DNA of 64,000 nt from Novosphingobium hassiacum (lineage in GTDB: Bacteria > Pseudomonadota > Alphaproteobacteria > Sphingomonadales > Sphingomonadaceae), in assembly GCF_014196055.1 (NCBI RefSeq), contig NZ_JACICY010000009.1, forward strand, positions 1 to 64,000, written 5' to 3'. Numbering within the stretch: position 1 is the stretch's first letter; the number at the start of each line of letters is the position of its first letter. This document shows positions 1 to 8,500 of the stretch, piece after piece. A program made the position numbers and the translations under genes. The notes beneath the pieces are model-generated. The model did no database searches. It saw only the letters and a list, made by a program, of their open reading frames with translations, and had not been told where the DNA came from.

Positions 1-37
1 TGGGATCGGCTTCGGGCTACGCCCTACGCCGATCCCA
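1..37. repeat. Inverted repeat / hairpin at the window edge
   Basis: The arms TGGGATCGGC (1-10) and GCCGATCCCA (28-37) are perfectly complementary over 10 bp, with a 17-nt loop. No T-tract follows inside the window. It could be a terminator or an extragenic palindrome; the left flank is missing, so its role is open. Confidence 0.5.
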
Positions 38-102
38 ACACACCGGATTCTCATCTTGATTGTCGCGCTTTCTCATCCAGATCGCCGCGCGACATGGCGG
101 GC

Positions 103-258
103 CTAGCCCATGGCCCTTGGTGTCGGCAGCACTCCGTGTTCGGCCTCGATGATCCGGACTTGAAGCCCTTGTCGGGCGAGACCGATCGCGGCGATCAACC
201 CAACGGGCCCACCGCCAACTACTAGAACATCCTCCTTTCGCAGCTCTTCCCATTGCAA
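103..258 (-). pseudogene. FAD-dependent monooxygenase N-terminal remnant
   Basis: Read leftward in one frame, the segment encodes a Rossmann FAD-binding start: VLVVGGGPVGLIAAIGLARQ, then an acidic strand end VRIIEAEHG, then PTPRAMG, and a TAG stop at 103-105. The GxGxxG dinucleotide fingerprint and the PRAMG motif are typical of aromatic-ring flavoprotein monooxygenases of the PheA/TfdB/MhpA type. Only about 45 residues of an expected 500 or more are readable, and no usable start codon lies just upstream in this frame. It is a decayed fragment of the DNA flanking the island, or of an earlier insertion. Assignment to the superfamily is fairly safe; the exact substrate cannot be told. Confidence 0.55.
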
Positions 259-590
259 AAACCCGCTTCCCACCGCTGCGTCCGGATAAGATCAGGACAA
301 ACCGTCTGTCGGGGATTCTATTGATCACAGGATAGCAAGCGGGCCAGAAAATCCAAGACGGGCCAGCATTTGCTCTGTTCCGGCCTGGAGACGCTCCCAC
401 TGCCGCCTCATCCTAACCGATCAAGCGTACCGGCTTCTCGTCTATTTCATAACACATTCGTCTACCCGGCGCCCCGGCTTCACCGGACGTGGCCAGCCAG
501 ACGCGTGATCGCGCTGCTTCTGCGGGGGGTCATACCAGGCGCCAGATGGTCCGACGACGTTGACGTAACCGTATGACGTGTAACGAAGAG
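259..590. other. Intergenic region with no recognisable gene
   Basis: Short open frames exist on both strands, but none has a ribosome-binding site, a recognisable motif or a family look. The minus-strand frame running leftward out of the tRNA remnant (about 590 to 442) ends in a basic, low-information peptide. I see nothing I can support here. Confidence 0.5.
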
Positions 591-635
591 TGGTGGACGC
601 ACTTGGGCTCGAACCAAGGACCCGCTGATTAAGAG
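591..635 (-). other. tRNA-Lys(CUU) 3'-half remnant, probable attL/attR site
   Basis: Read on the minus strand, this is the 3' half of a tRNA. It has the anticodon loop CTCTTAA (CTT anticodon, Lys), 3' anticodon stem TCAGC, five-base variable loop, T arm CTTGG-TTCGAGC-CCAAG, acceptor strand TGCGTCC, discriminator A and an encoded CCA. Upstream of the loop, the 5' stem and D arm do not fit a tRNA, so this is not an intact gene. A tRNA 3' end duplicated next to a tyrosine recombinase is the hallmark of integration into a tRNA gene. The break at the anticodon loop fits integrases that cross over there. By polarity, the intact tRNA should lie at the far right end of the element, outside this window. 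Confidence 0.72.
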
Positions 636-766
636 CCATGATCAGAGGGTCCAAGCGCGTCCGCATGTGTCCAAAATTGGCGGAAATCTGCGATTCATAG
701 TCCGCATTGTTCTTGAAATGTTCGCCAGTATCCACTACAAAAAGCTACCTAAGGTAGCAGGTGCAT

Positions 767-2041
767 ATGGCGAACAAAGTAGGTTTGACGGATGCTAGGA
801 TCGCAGGGCTGAAGGCGCCGGCTGCGGGTCAGATAGAGCTCGCCGATGGTATCGTCCCCGGACTTAGGCTCCGCATGGGTGCCAGTGGTATCAAGACATA
901 CATTCTGCGCAAGCGGGTTCAGGGCAAGTGGTTGAATGTCACGATCGGACGCCATGGCCCGAGCTTTACGCTTGCCAATGCTCGGCGGAAGGCACGGGAT
1001 CTCCTCGTGGATGTTGAGCAGGGCAAGAACATCGCCAGAAAGCCTGGCGCGAAGAGGAAGGGATCGAAGGGCGTTGGGACGGTCGCCGAGCTATACGAGA
1101 TTTATCTGTCCCAGCAGATCGAGGGCAAAAAGCGCAGCGCAAAGGAGTTCGACCGGGTGTTCCGGAAATACATCGAACCCGAGCTGGGAGACCGTCTCGC
1201 CGATTCCATCACTCGAAGCGACGTGAGCCGCTTTGTCGAGAAGATCGCATTCGAGCGGGGTAAGGAAACCCTGACGATGGCGCGCATCGTTTATCGCCAT
1301 CTCTCCACGTTCTACACCTGGGCGCTCACCAGGCTCGAGCATTTGCCAGCCAATCCGTGCCGCGATGCATGGCGTCCGAAGCGGAGCGAGCCTCGGGACC
1401 GCGTACTCAGCGACCGCGAACTCGCGGCACTTTGGCAGGCTGCTGTCGAGGACGGCTATCCGTTTGGTCATCTTGTACAAATGCTGGTCCTTACGGCCCA
1501 GCGCAGAGGAGAAGTGCTCGACGCGACTTGCGACGAGTTCGATTTCAAGGGGAAGGTTTGGACCGTGCCGGGAGACAGGGCGAAAAACGGAAAGGCGAAC
1601 GTGGTGCCTCTGTCTGCGCAGGCATATGCAGTCGTATCCGAGATTTTTGCGGCGGCGGGGATCGCCCCTGACGAAGCTCACAAGCAATCCCAGATTCTTT
1701 TGGCATCCAAGGTCACCAACACGAACAGCGTTAGTGGGCTGTCAAAGGCCTGGAAGCGGATTCGGGCAAGCGTGGACGAGAAGCTTGGCTATGAAGCCAG
1801 TCATTTCACCATGCATGATATTCGCCGGACAGTGGCGACCGGCCTGCAAAGGCTTGGAATACCGCTGGTCGTTTCGGAAGCTGTTCTCAACCATCAGTCG
1901 GGCTCGGCAATGGCCGGTGTCGCCGGAGTTTATCATCGGCATCAGTACACCAATGAGAAGCGCGAAGCTCTCGCGCTATGGGGCAGGGAGGTTCTCCAAC
2001 TCGTCGCGAAATATCCGCCGCAGGAGAATCAGGAGAGGTGA
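767..2041 (+). CDS. int: Tyrosine-type site-specific integrase (P4-like)
   Basis: A 424-residue tyrosine recombinase that would catalyse integration and excision of the island. The N-terminal ~90 residues form the DUF4102-type arm-binding domain (LTDARIAGLKAP..., GLRLRM, YILRKRV, IGRHG). A SAM-like core-binding domain follows at about 100-185. The catalytic domain carries the first Arg in TAQRRGEVL, the beta-hairpin Lys in DRAKNGK, the HxxR box in HDIRRTVATGL, a late His in LNHQSG and the Tyr nucleophile in GVYHRHQY. ATG 767 is preferred to GTG 761 because AAGGTAG (751-757) is better spaced for it. The C-terminus overlaps the convergent DUF5818 gene by 13 bp. It sits next to the tRNA-Lys remnant, which agrees with a tRNA-targeting element. 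The gene looks intact. Confidence 0.93.
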   Translation: MANKVGLTDARIAGLKAPAAGQIELADGIVPGLRLRMGASGIKTYILRKRVQGKWLNVTIGRHGPSFTLANARRKARDLLVDVEQGKNIARKPGAKRKGSKGVGTVAELYEIYLSQQIEGKKRSAKEFDRVFRKYIEPELGDRLADSITRSDVSRFVEKIAFERGKETLTMARIVYRHLSTFYTWALTRLEHLPANPCRDAWRPKRSEPRDRVLSDRELAALWQAAVEDGYPFGHLVQMLVLTAQRRGEVLDATCDEFDFKGKVWTVPGDRAKNGKANVVPLSAQAYAVVSEIFAAAGIAPDEAHKQSQILLASKVTNTNSVSGLSKAWKRIRASVDEKLGYEASHFTMHDIRRTVATGLQRLGIPLVVSEAVLNHQSGSAMAGVAGVYHRHQYTNEKREALALWGREVLQLVAKYPPQENQER

Positions 2042-2265
2042 TTGTCCGCGCCAATCCAGTCGGCTCGTAGGCGATCCATCCCTGCAACAACGCCTTCAAC
2101 GACCACCTTCGAGCCGATGAGATCGTCCGCAACTTCCTCGCTTTCGACGATCCAGACCTCGTCAGCTTTCGTGGTCAGGATCATCCCGCGCCTGCCGCGG
2201 CTCAGCATTCCTGACACGCGTATTCGACCGGAACTCACAACCATCCCCTTGCTCAGAACCGCCAA
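2029..2265 (-). CDS. DUF5818-type small protein
   Basis: A 78-residue protein rich in short beta strands ([43 protein letters not shown]). It resembles the DUF5818 family, small OB-fold-like proteins often found in sphingomonad mobile elements next to VirB1-type transglycosylases. Its start overlaps the end of the lytic transglycosylase gene by 13 bp on the same strand, so the two are probably co-transcribed. The 3' end overlaps int convergently. No signal peptide or catalytic motif is visible. The function is unknown; the family call is from memory and moderate. Confidence 0.6.
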   Translation of the reverse strand: MAVLSKGMVVSSGRIRVSGMLSRGRRGMILTTKADEVWIVESEEVADDLIGSKVVVEGVVAGMDRLRADWIGADNHLS

Positions 2266-2915
2266 TGACGCAGCACATCGCGCACATAGGCCGGTGTCTC
2301 GCCATTGCGTGGGATACCACCAGCTCGCTCGACGGCGCCAGGACCTGCATTGTATGCAGCGAGGGCCAGATGCACTACCCCGAACTTGTCGAGCATCTGC
2401 CGAAGATACCGTGCAGCGCCAAAGATGTTCGCCATTGGATCAAAGCGGTTTGATACGCCAAGGTCGCGGGCGGTCGCTGGCATCAACTGACCCAGGCCAG
2501 CGGCACCAGCCTTGCTAATCGCCACAGGATTATATCGGGACTCCGTCCATACCAACGCGTCGAGAAGGCCCGCCGGCAAGGCATATTGCGTTTCTGCGGC
2601 ATAGATATGGGGAAGGTAGCTTGCCCGACGAAATCCCGACGGCCCCCTGCTTTCTGGTTTTGCATAGCGATAGGGGAGGTAGGTCCGGCCCGCTTCGAGG
2701 CTAGGGGCAGCGGACGTAGTCATATTCTGAGGTCCCTGCCAGATCCCGTGTTCGACCAATTGAAAACCGTTTGACGCCTCTTCCACGCGGAAGCCGTAAG
2801 GTCGAACCTCAGGTGACGCCGCAGCTTCGGGGGCCGTTTCCTCCTGCGCCTGCGCCGGGACGACGAACGCCAATCCCGCTACCGCCGCTGTGACCGTTGC
2901 CCATTTCAGTTTCAT
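2253..2915 (-). CDS. Lytic transglycosylase (VirB1-like, SLT domain)
   Basis: A 220-residue secreted muramidase-like enzyme that opens peptidoglycan, probably for a conjugation channel. The start at 2915 begins a clear signal peptide ([20 protein letters not shown], then AQA). The SLT domain occupies about residues 100-220, with catalytic Glu in [11 protein letters not shown], then [17 protein letters not shown] and [14 protein letters not shown], the three standard motifs of family 1 transglycosylases. The frame stays open upstream through a truncated VirB2 gene to 3284. That upstream part is the result of a deletion rather than a natural N-terminus. No other type IV secretion genes remain nearby, so it is a leftover of an integrative conjugative element. 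Confidence 0.85.
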   Translation of the reverse strand: MKLKWATVTAAVAGLAFVVPAQAQEETAPEAAASPEVRPYGFRVEEASNGFQLVEHGIWQGPQNMTTSAAPSLEAGRTYLPYRYAKPESRGPSGFRRASYLPHIYAAETQYALPAGLLDALVWTESRYNPVAISKAGAAGLGQLMPATARDLGVSNRFDPMANIFGAARYLRQMLDKFGVVHLALAAYNAGPGAVERAGGIPRNGETPAYVRDVLRHWRF

Positions 2916-2972
2916 ATCTCGATTCCTTCTATGGCCGAATCGGATGGGAACATATATAGAACATAGCTTGTA

Positions 2973-3140
2973 GGTGAACTTCGTCAGTGCGGGGGTGAAC
3001 GTCGTGTCGGCGCCGGCATAGGCCGCACTTGCCGCGAGAGCGGCAATGGCGACTGGGATGGCGATATTGAGGGCGCGGCCGAACTTCGAGGCGAGGGTAT
3101 GGTTGGCGCCAGCGCGCCGGGTGAGGGTGAGGGACTGCAT
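2973..3140 (-). pseudogene. virB2: Truncated TrbC/VirB2 pilin remnant
   Basis: From an ATG at 3140 the frame encodes a VirB2-like N-terminus: a basic start (MQSLTLTRR), a long hydrophobic leader ([20 protein letters not shown]) and the mature start [15 protein letters not shown]. In VirB2/TrbC pilins the mature region continues into two membrane helices. Here similarity stops after about 56 residues, and the frame runs on through non-homologous sequence directly into the lytic transglycosylase. This is a deletion scar, not a working pilin. It shows that the element once carried a type IV secretion system. The family call rests on the leader and mature-start pattern. Confidence 0.6.
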
Positions 3141-3490
3141 GCGGAGCTCCGTTTGGAGAGGGGTGGACACAGCGTCCTTGCGTTCGCTGTGCAGACCACA
3201 TGCATCTAGGAAATCGTTGTAGGAAAGCGTTGCCAGCGGAACTGATGTCGGGCCGGACGAATGCGGACGGATTGGCGTCCCCATAGCGGCGATTCTGGCA
3301 GAAACTGACGGATTTTAGCCAGCAACTTGCTGGGAATCTTCGGCGAAACTGCCGGACTTTGCCGGCGAATCACATTATGGAAACGATTCGCCGATAACCG
3401 AGATATTCCGTATTTGTTCTTTTTATTTTCCTACAAGATGCGTCTCGGGATATGGCTGCGACTCACCGTCGTTCATTAAGGAGAGTCAGC
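3141..3490. other. Regulatory intergenic region upstream of the HTH gene, with direct repeats
   Basis: No convincing gene. The segment holds an imperfect direct repeat: GAAACTGACGG... at 3301-3323 and GAAACTGCCGG... at 3345-3366, differing at four or five positions. A 15-bp perfect palindrome with arms CCAGCAA and TTGCTGG lies at 3319-3333 and overlaps the first repeat. AT-rich sequence follows at about 3405-3435. These look like binding sites for the adjacent HTH or AlpA regulator and the promoter of the regulator pair. Confidence 0.45.
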
Positions 3491-3952
3491 ATGTATCAAC
3501 CACCTTCTGTATCCGTTCAGGCCAACAACGGCCTCGCCCGGATTCTCGCCCACGCCGTCGAAGCTGCAGACAAGCCGCGGCACCAGATCGCCCGCGAAGT
3601 CGGTATGCACCGGGAGACATTGCTTCGGGTCATGCGCGGCGAACGCGCCATCGGCCTGGACGAAGCGGCCCGTATTCTCTCCGTCTGTGGGGCCTATCCT
3701 CGTGCCTGCATGATCCTTGCCCTCGCAGGACAGGAAGACCTTGCTTGCGAGTGGATGCGTTCTGAGATGGGTGAGTTTCTGGAGGAGTTTTTCACCAGCT
3801 TGCCTGGCCATCTCGACCGAACACTTGGCCGCAGGACACATGATCTGCGGCCGCGATGGGCCAATGGCACATCTCAGCTCGTGGCGCGCATGCTGGCGAA
3901 GCACATTGATGACTTCGCCAACCGCGACATTTCGATGTCCCTGCCCAGGTGA
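3491..3952 (+). CDS. HTH-type transcriptional regulator
   Basis: A 153-residue regulator with an N-terminal helix-turn-helix (HQIAREVGMHRETLLRVMRGERAIGLDEAARIL, about residues 30-65) of the XRE/Cro-like kind. A family-specific helical C-terminal domain follows (MGEFLEEFF, DLRPRWANGTSQLVARMLAKHIDDFANRD). ATG 3491 is chosen because AAGGAG lies 7-12 nt upstream. It is followed after 50 bp by an AlpA gene, and the same gene order recurs at 25.5-26.1 kb, where the HTH gene is truncated. The DNA target is probably the repeat-rich region just upstream. Likely role: control of excision or transfer of the mobile element. I know of no assigned gene name. Confidence 0.75.
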   Translation: MYQPPSVSVQANNGLARILAHAVEAADKPRHQIAREVGMHRETLLRVMRGERAIGLDEAARILSVCGAYPRACMILALAGQEDLACEWMRSEMGEFLEEFFTSLPGHLDRTLGRRTHDLRPRWANGTSQLVARMLAKHIDDFANRDISMSLPR

Positions 3953-4002
3953 TCCAAGCAATCTCGGAGGGGACCGAGCCATTTGGCAATCAGGAATGAC
4001 CA

Positions 4003-4245
4003 ATGACCGCAGTTCCCCAAAATGAAGATATCGCAGTTTCTGGCGTGGAAGTGACTCCACCACCTGCTCGCCTGTTGCGCTTGCCGGAAGTCATAGCTCG
4101 AGTCGGTATGAAGCGCTCGGCCATCTATCAGCGCATGAGCGAAGGCAGGTTCCCGAAATCGCGGTCGCTCGGCGCTAAATGCGCAGTCTGGGTTGAAGCT
4201 GAAATCAACGCATGGATCGACGAGATTGCAACGCGCCGTCCCTGA
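4003..4245 (+). CDS. AlpA family phage/island regulator (copy 1)
   Basis: An 80-residue protein of the AlpA/MerR-like excisionase class. After a variable N-terminal 22 residues comes the winged-helix core RLLRLPEVIARVGMKRSAIY, then QRMSEGRFPKSRSLG and VWVEAEINAWIDE, the family signature. AlpA proteins activate or direct integrase-mediated excision of P4-like islands. It is paired with the upstream HTH gene. The copy at 25827-26102 shares nearly all core residues, while the N-termini differ, so the two are related but not a recent duplication. Confidence 0.85.
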   Translation: MTAVPQNEDIAVSGVEVTPPPARLLRLPEVIARVGMKRSAIYQRMSEGRFPKSRSLGAKCAVWVEAEINAWIDEIATRRP

Positions 4246-4280
4246 CACACGCAATGGGCGTGGAGGAACATGGCAAATCC

Positions 4281-4727
4281 TTAGCGACCCCGTCGTCCAT
4301 GACCGCCGCCTAGTGTCGCTTCACCTTGCTCGCGAGTGAGACAACGTCGGAATGCTGGCAAGTGATTGTCACGCGACGCGGACTGCAAGTTCTCAAGGAC
4401 GCTGCGAGCAGTTGGGTCTTGCACCAAAGGAAGCAACCGATCGTAGAGTGCAATGTTCTCGATTTCACCGACGACTGCGGCCTCGCAGGCGGCCGTCAGG
4501 CTATTGGGAGCAGACCCTTGTCCCATCCACAGATTGGCCGGAATGGTGATTCCCAGCCGCTCCATTTGACGTTCTAATGCCCGGGAGTGGCGTGTTTCTG
4601 CATCCACGATGTTGATGAACGGCCTCACAGGCCCAAATCGCTCTATAATTGCGGCGTAGGTCGCCTCGGCCTTGCGCTCGTCCTCGAGAGCTTCGTTAAG
4701 AATTGCAGCAATGTCTGGCTTTGCCAT
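4281..4727 (-). CDS. DUF2202 ferritin-like domain protein
   Basis: A 148-residue, all-helical protein with repeated acidic helices: AALNEALEDERKAEATYAAI is the pattern near the start, then FINIVDAETRHSRALERQME, and AVVGEIENIALYDRLLP. The spaced Glu/His residues match a ferritin-like diiron four-helix bundle of the DUF2202 type. The start at 4727 follows the thioredoxin stop by 16 bp, and an upstream in-frame ATG would lie inside trxC. It is the last gene of the leftward sulfide-module operon. A role in metal or redox handling is likely, but no reaction is established for the family. A few residues at the C-terminus (GGGHGRRGR) are low complexity. Confidence 0.7.
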   Translation of the reverse strand: MAKPDIAAILNEALEDERKAEATYAAIIERFGPVRPFINIVDAETRHSRALERQMERLGITIPANLWMGQGSAPNSLTAACEAAVVGEIENIALYDRLLPLVQDPTARSVLENLQSASRDNHLPAFRRCLTREQGEATLGGGHGRRGR

Positions 4728-4743
4728 TTCTGATCCTGACTTT

Positions 4744-5193
4744 TTATCGCGCAGGTATTGCCTGCCTGGCCCACGACACGATTGCGCCCGCAGGCATGGC
4801 GCCGGATTGGCGGGCGACCTCCTTGCCGTCGGCAAACAGGATCATCGTCGGGATGGAACGAATAGCAAAGCGCGACGCAATCGCTTGCTCGGCTTCCGTG
4901 TCGAGTTTGCCTAACCGGATATAGGGCTCGAGCTGGGAGGCTGCGGCCTCGAACGCCGGTGCCATCTGACGGCAGGGTCCACACCAGGACGCCCAGAAAT
5001 CGACCAGCAGCGGGATGCCACTCTTGTTAAGATACGCCTCGAAATTGGGGGACCCAAGTGTCACAGGATGTCCGCCAAATAACGCTGATGCACACCGACC
5101 GCATTTTCCGCCCGCACCGAGCTTGGCACGCGGCACCCGATTGGTCGTCGAGCAGGTCGGACAGATGATCAGGACGGGATCGGTTGCACTCAT
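4744..5193 (-). CDS. trxC: Thioredoxin 2 (zinc-ribbon thioredoxin)
   Basis: A 149-residue thioredoxin that reduces disulfides or persulfides in the cytoplasm. It has the TrxC-specific N-terminal zinc ribbon (CPTC at about 10-13 and CGRC at about 32-35) and the thioredoxin fold with active site WASWCGPCRQM. The cis-Pro region RSIPTMILFADGKEV is also present. Start ATG 5193 gives the usual TrxC length. It lies 25 bp after the ArsR gene in the same operon. In this context, a thioredoxin that accepts sulfane sulfur from rhodanese or SQR products would make sense. That coupling is inference. Confidence 0.93.
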   Translation of the reverse strand: MSATDPVLIICPTCSTTNRVPRAKLGAGGKCGRCASALFGGHPVTLGSPNFEAYLNKSGIPLLVDFWASWCGPCRQMAPAFEAAASQLEPYIRLGKLDTEAEQAIASRFAIRSIPTMILFADGKEVARQSGAMPAGAIVSWARQAIPAR

Positions 5194-5218
5194 GGCTGCA
5201 TTCCGTGCTCTACGACTG

Positions 5219-5530
5219 TCATCGGCCGGCGTCTCTGCATAGTTCGCACAAGGCATGAATGACCCCACGCACAATGGGGTCCTTCAGGCTGTAGAATCGG
5301 GTCTGTGCCTCACCTCGAATGCTGACCACACCTTCCTCACGAAGCATCGCCAGATGCTGAGAGACAGAGGATTGTGAAAGTCCGGCCAGTTCAACAAGTT
5401 CCGTTACCGAGACTTCGCCCTCATCCATCCGGCACAACATCAGCAGTCGTTCGGGGTGGCTCATCAGCTTGAGGCGCCCCGCCATGACCACGGCGTTGGC
5501 CTTGAGTTCAGAAAGATCGGTCGGCTTCAT
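5219..5530 (-). CDS. bigR: ArsR-family repressor, BigR/SqrR-like persulfide sensor
   Basis: A 103-residue winged-helix protein: helix SHPERLLMLCRM, HTH VTELVELAGLSQSSVSQHLA, wing GEAQTRFYSL. Cysteines lie at residues 33 (alpha-2) and 95/98 (alpha-5). BigR and SqrR sense reactive sulfur through a disulfide or polysulfide link between one Cys in alpha-2 and one in alpha-5, so the pattern fits. It overlaps the RND pump gene by 4 bp and lies in the operon it probably controls. A symmetric dyad in the divergent promoter (10261-10294) is the likely operator. Metal-sensing ArsR proteins usually carry a CxC in alpha-3, which is absent. The symbol is by analogy. Confidence 0.78.
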   Translation of the reverse strand: MKPTDLSELKANAVVMAGRLKLMSHPERLLMLCRMDEGEVSVTELVELAGLSQSSVSQHLAMLREEGVVSIRGEAQTRFYSLKDPIVRGVIHALCELCRDAGR

Positions 5531-8500
5531 GTTGCAGGTTCCGGAAACGGGCGACCATCGTCGCGCAGGACTATGTAAATTGCTGGAATAACGAGCACCG
5601 TCAGCAAGGTCGAGGAGGCGAGGCCGAACAGAAGCGAAATCGCCAACCCCTGGAAGATCGGGTCGGTCAGGATCACCGCTGCCCCGATCATCGCCGCCGC
5701 TGCGGTAAGGACGATCGGCTTGAAGCGGATCATGCCGGCCTCCAGCAAGGTTTCACGCAAGCTCTTGTCCGGACTGCGCGTGTGGCGGATGAAGTCCACG
5801 AGCAGGATCGAGTTGCGTACGATAATCCCGGCGAGCGCGATGAACCCGATCATGGAGGTCGCGGTAAACGGCGCGCTGAACAGGATGTGGCCGAGCACAA
5901 TGCCGACCAGCGTCAGCGGTATCGGGGTGAGGATCACCAGCGGGATGGTGAAGCTGCGGAACTGGCCGACCACCAGCACATAGATGCCCAGCAGCGCCAC
6001 CATGAAGGCACCGCCCATATCGCGGAAGGTCACCCAGGTGATTTCCCATTCGCCGTCCCACAGGACCGAGGCTTTGCTCTCGTCCTCGGGTTGGCCGTGA
6101 AGAATGATGTCCGGCTTGACCAACCCGTGGGCCTTCCAGTCAAAGCTGTTGATGGCATCATCAACAGCGAGCATTCCGTAGATTGGCGCCTCGTAGCGCC
6201 CGGCGAGTTCGGCGGTGACCATCGTCGCGCCGCGCCCGTCACGGCGGAAGATCGCCTGGCCGCCGGGCTCCATTTTCGCGGTCACGAGTTCGCCCAGCGG
6301 CACGAGCTGGCCAGTGGGCGTTGCGGCGACGGGTGTGGCGGCGAGAGAGGCCGACCAGCTGCGCTGCGACTGATCGAGTGCGAGCTCGATCGGCAGCGGA
6401 TCGCGATCATTCCCGCCCAATTCAGATCTGGGGGCATAGCCGACGACTTGCGTCCCCATCAACGCGCCAATGCTGTCGAACAACTGGCGCTCGGACAGGC
6501 CATAGTGATCGAGCTTCGCCCGATCAGGGACCAGCTTGAGGGTGGGGCGGGGCTGTCCGAAGCTGTTGTCGACATCGACGATGTAAGGCACCGACTTGAA
6601 GATCGCCTCCACCTGCGCCGCGGTTTTCTGGCGGGTTGCCTCATCCGGGCCATAGATCTCCGCCAGCAGCGTTGCCAGCACGGGTGGCCCCGGCGGGGTT
6701 TCGACGACCTTGAGCGAGCCGCCAGCGGGCATGGGGATTGCCTTGAGTTTCTCGCGCAGGTCCACCGCAATCTCGTGGCTGGAGCGCGAGCGATCACCCT
6801 TGGGCAGCAGGGTGATCATCAGATCACCCATTTCAGGGGCATTGCGCAGGAAATAATGCCGGACCAGCCCGTTGAAGTTGAACGGCGCGGAGGTCCCCGC
6901 ATAGGCTTCCATTGAGGTGACTTCGGGCACCGTCCTTGCCACAGCAGCAGCCTGTTCCAGCACGCGCGCGGTTGTTTCGAGGCTTGCGCCCTCTGGCAGG
7001 TCGGCGACAAGCTGCACTTCGCTCTTGTTGTCGAACGGCAGCAACTTCACCGTCACCGCCTTGAAGTAGAACATCGAGCAGGCGACCAGCGTCGCGATGC
7101 CGACTACGACGAGAAAACGCTTGGCGCTCTGCGGCGTGGCGATGACCTTGCTGGCGTAGCGTTTGTAGAGCGCACCCAGCTTGCCACCGTGCTCTTCGTG
7201 ACCGTGCGCCAGCGTCTGCCTGGCAAAGCGGACCATCAGCCACGGGGCAATGATCACCGCGACGAAGAAGCTGAAGATCATCGCAGCGCTGGCGTTGATC
7301 GGGATCGGAGCCATGTAGGGGCCCATCAGACCTGAGACGAACAGCATCGGCAGCAGTGCGGCGACCACGGTCAGCGTCGCAATGATCGTCGGGTTGCCAA
7401 CTTCCGCCACGGCATCGACCGCACCGTCGATCCGGCTGCGGCCATCGTTCATCGCCCAGTGCCGGGCGATGTTCTCGATCATGACGATGGCGTCGTCGAC
7501 AAGGATGCCAATCGAGAAGATCAGCGCGAACAGGCTGACTCGGTTGATCGTGAAGCCCATGACGTTCGACGCGAACATGGTCAGCATGATCGTGGTCGGA
7601 ATGACGATGGCGGTGACGCCTGCCTCACGCCAGCCAATCGCAAAGCCGATCAGCACGACGATCGAGACGGTCGCCAGCGCGAGGTGGAAGATGAGCTCGT
7701 TGGCCTTGTCGTTGGCGCTTTCGCCATAGTTGCGCGTGACGGAGACTTCGACGCCCGCAGGGATCAGCGTGGCTTTGAGGGTGCCCACCCGCTCGACAAC
7801 GCCTTCTGAAACGGCAACTGCATTAGCCCCTGCGCGCTTGGCAATGGCGAGACTGACTGCCGGCCCCATATTCCAGGCTGCACGGTCATCCTTGGCCCAG
7901 CGCCATGCGCGGGCCTGATTCTGCGTCGGGGCCTGCTCGATCTTAGCCACATCGGAGAGCAGGACCGGAGCGCCGCTCGCGGAGCGCACGGTCAGGCTGG
8001 AAAGTTCCTGTGCATCGCGCAGCGTCTGGCCCGCCACAACCAACGCCGCCTGTCCGCCTTCGCGGACGGTTCCTGCCGGAAAGGCGCGATTGGCCTGTGA
8101 AACAGCTTCGATCAGATTGCCCAGCGGCACGCGGTAGAGAGCCAGTTTTGCGGGATCCGGCACCACCCTCAGCGCCATATGCTGGCCGCCGGTGATGAAG
8201 GTCAGGCCGACGTCATCGACCTTGGCGATTTCGGTCCTGAGTTTGCCAGCGAGTTCGGAGAGTGCCTGGTCGTCCCATCGTCCCGCCGCGCCCGGTTTGG
8301 GGGTCAGCGTTAGCACCACGATCGGCACGTCGTTGATCCCGCGCACGGTCACTTGCGGCGCAGGGATGCCAACTGGAATACGGTCCTTGTTGGCCTCGAT
8401 TTTCTCGTTGATCCGGATTGCCGCGTCCTCGGGATTCGAGCCGACGAGGAACCGGGCAGTGACCAGAGCGCCATTGTCCTGCGCTTGGGTATAGACGTGC

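Noticed and set aside
591..680. Intact tRNA gene
   Set aside because: Only the 3' half from the anticodon loop fits. The 5' anticodon stem does not pair, and no D arm can be drawn, so it is a remnant.
5782..6915. Long open frame (377 codons) on the plus strand
   Set aside because: It lies entirely opposite the RND permease gene, has biased low-complexity residues and no family motif. It is an antisense shadow in GC-rich DNA.
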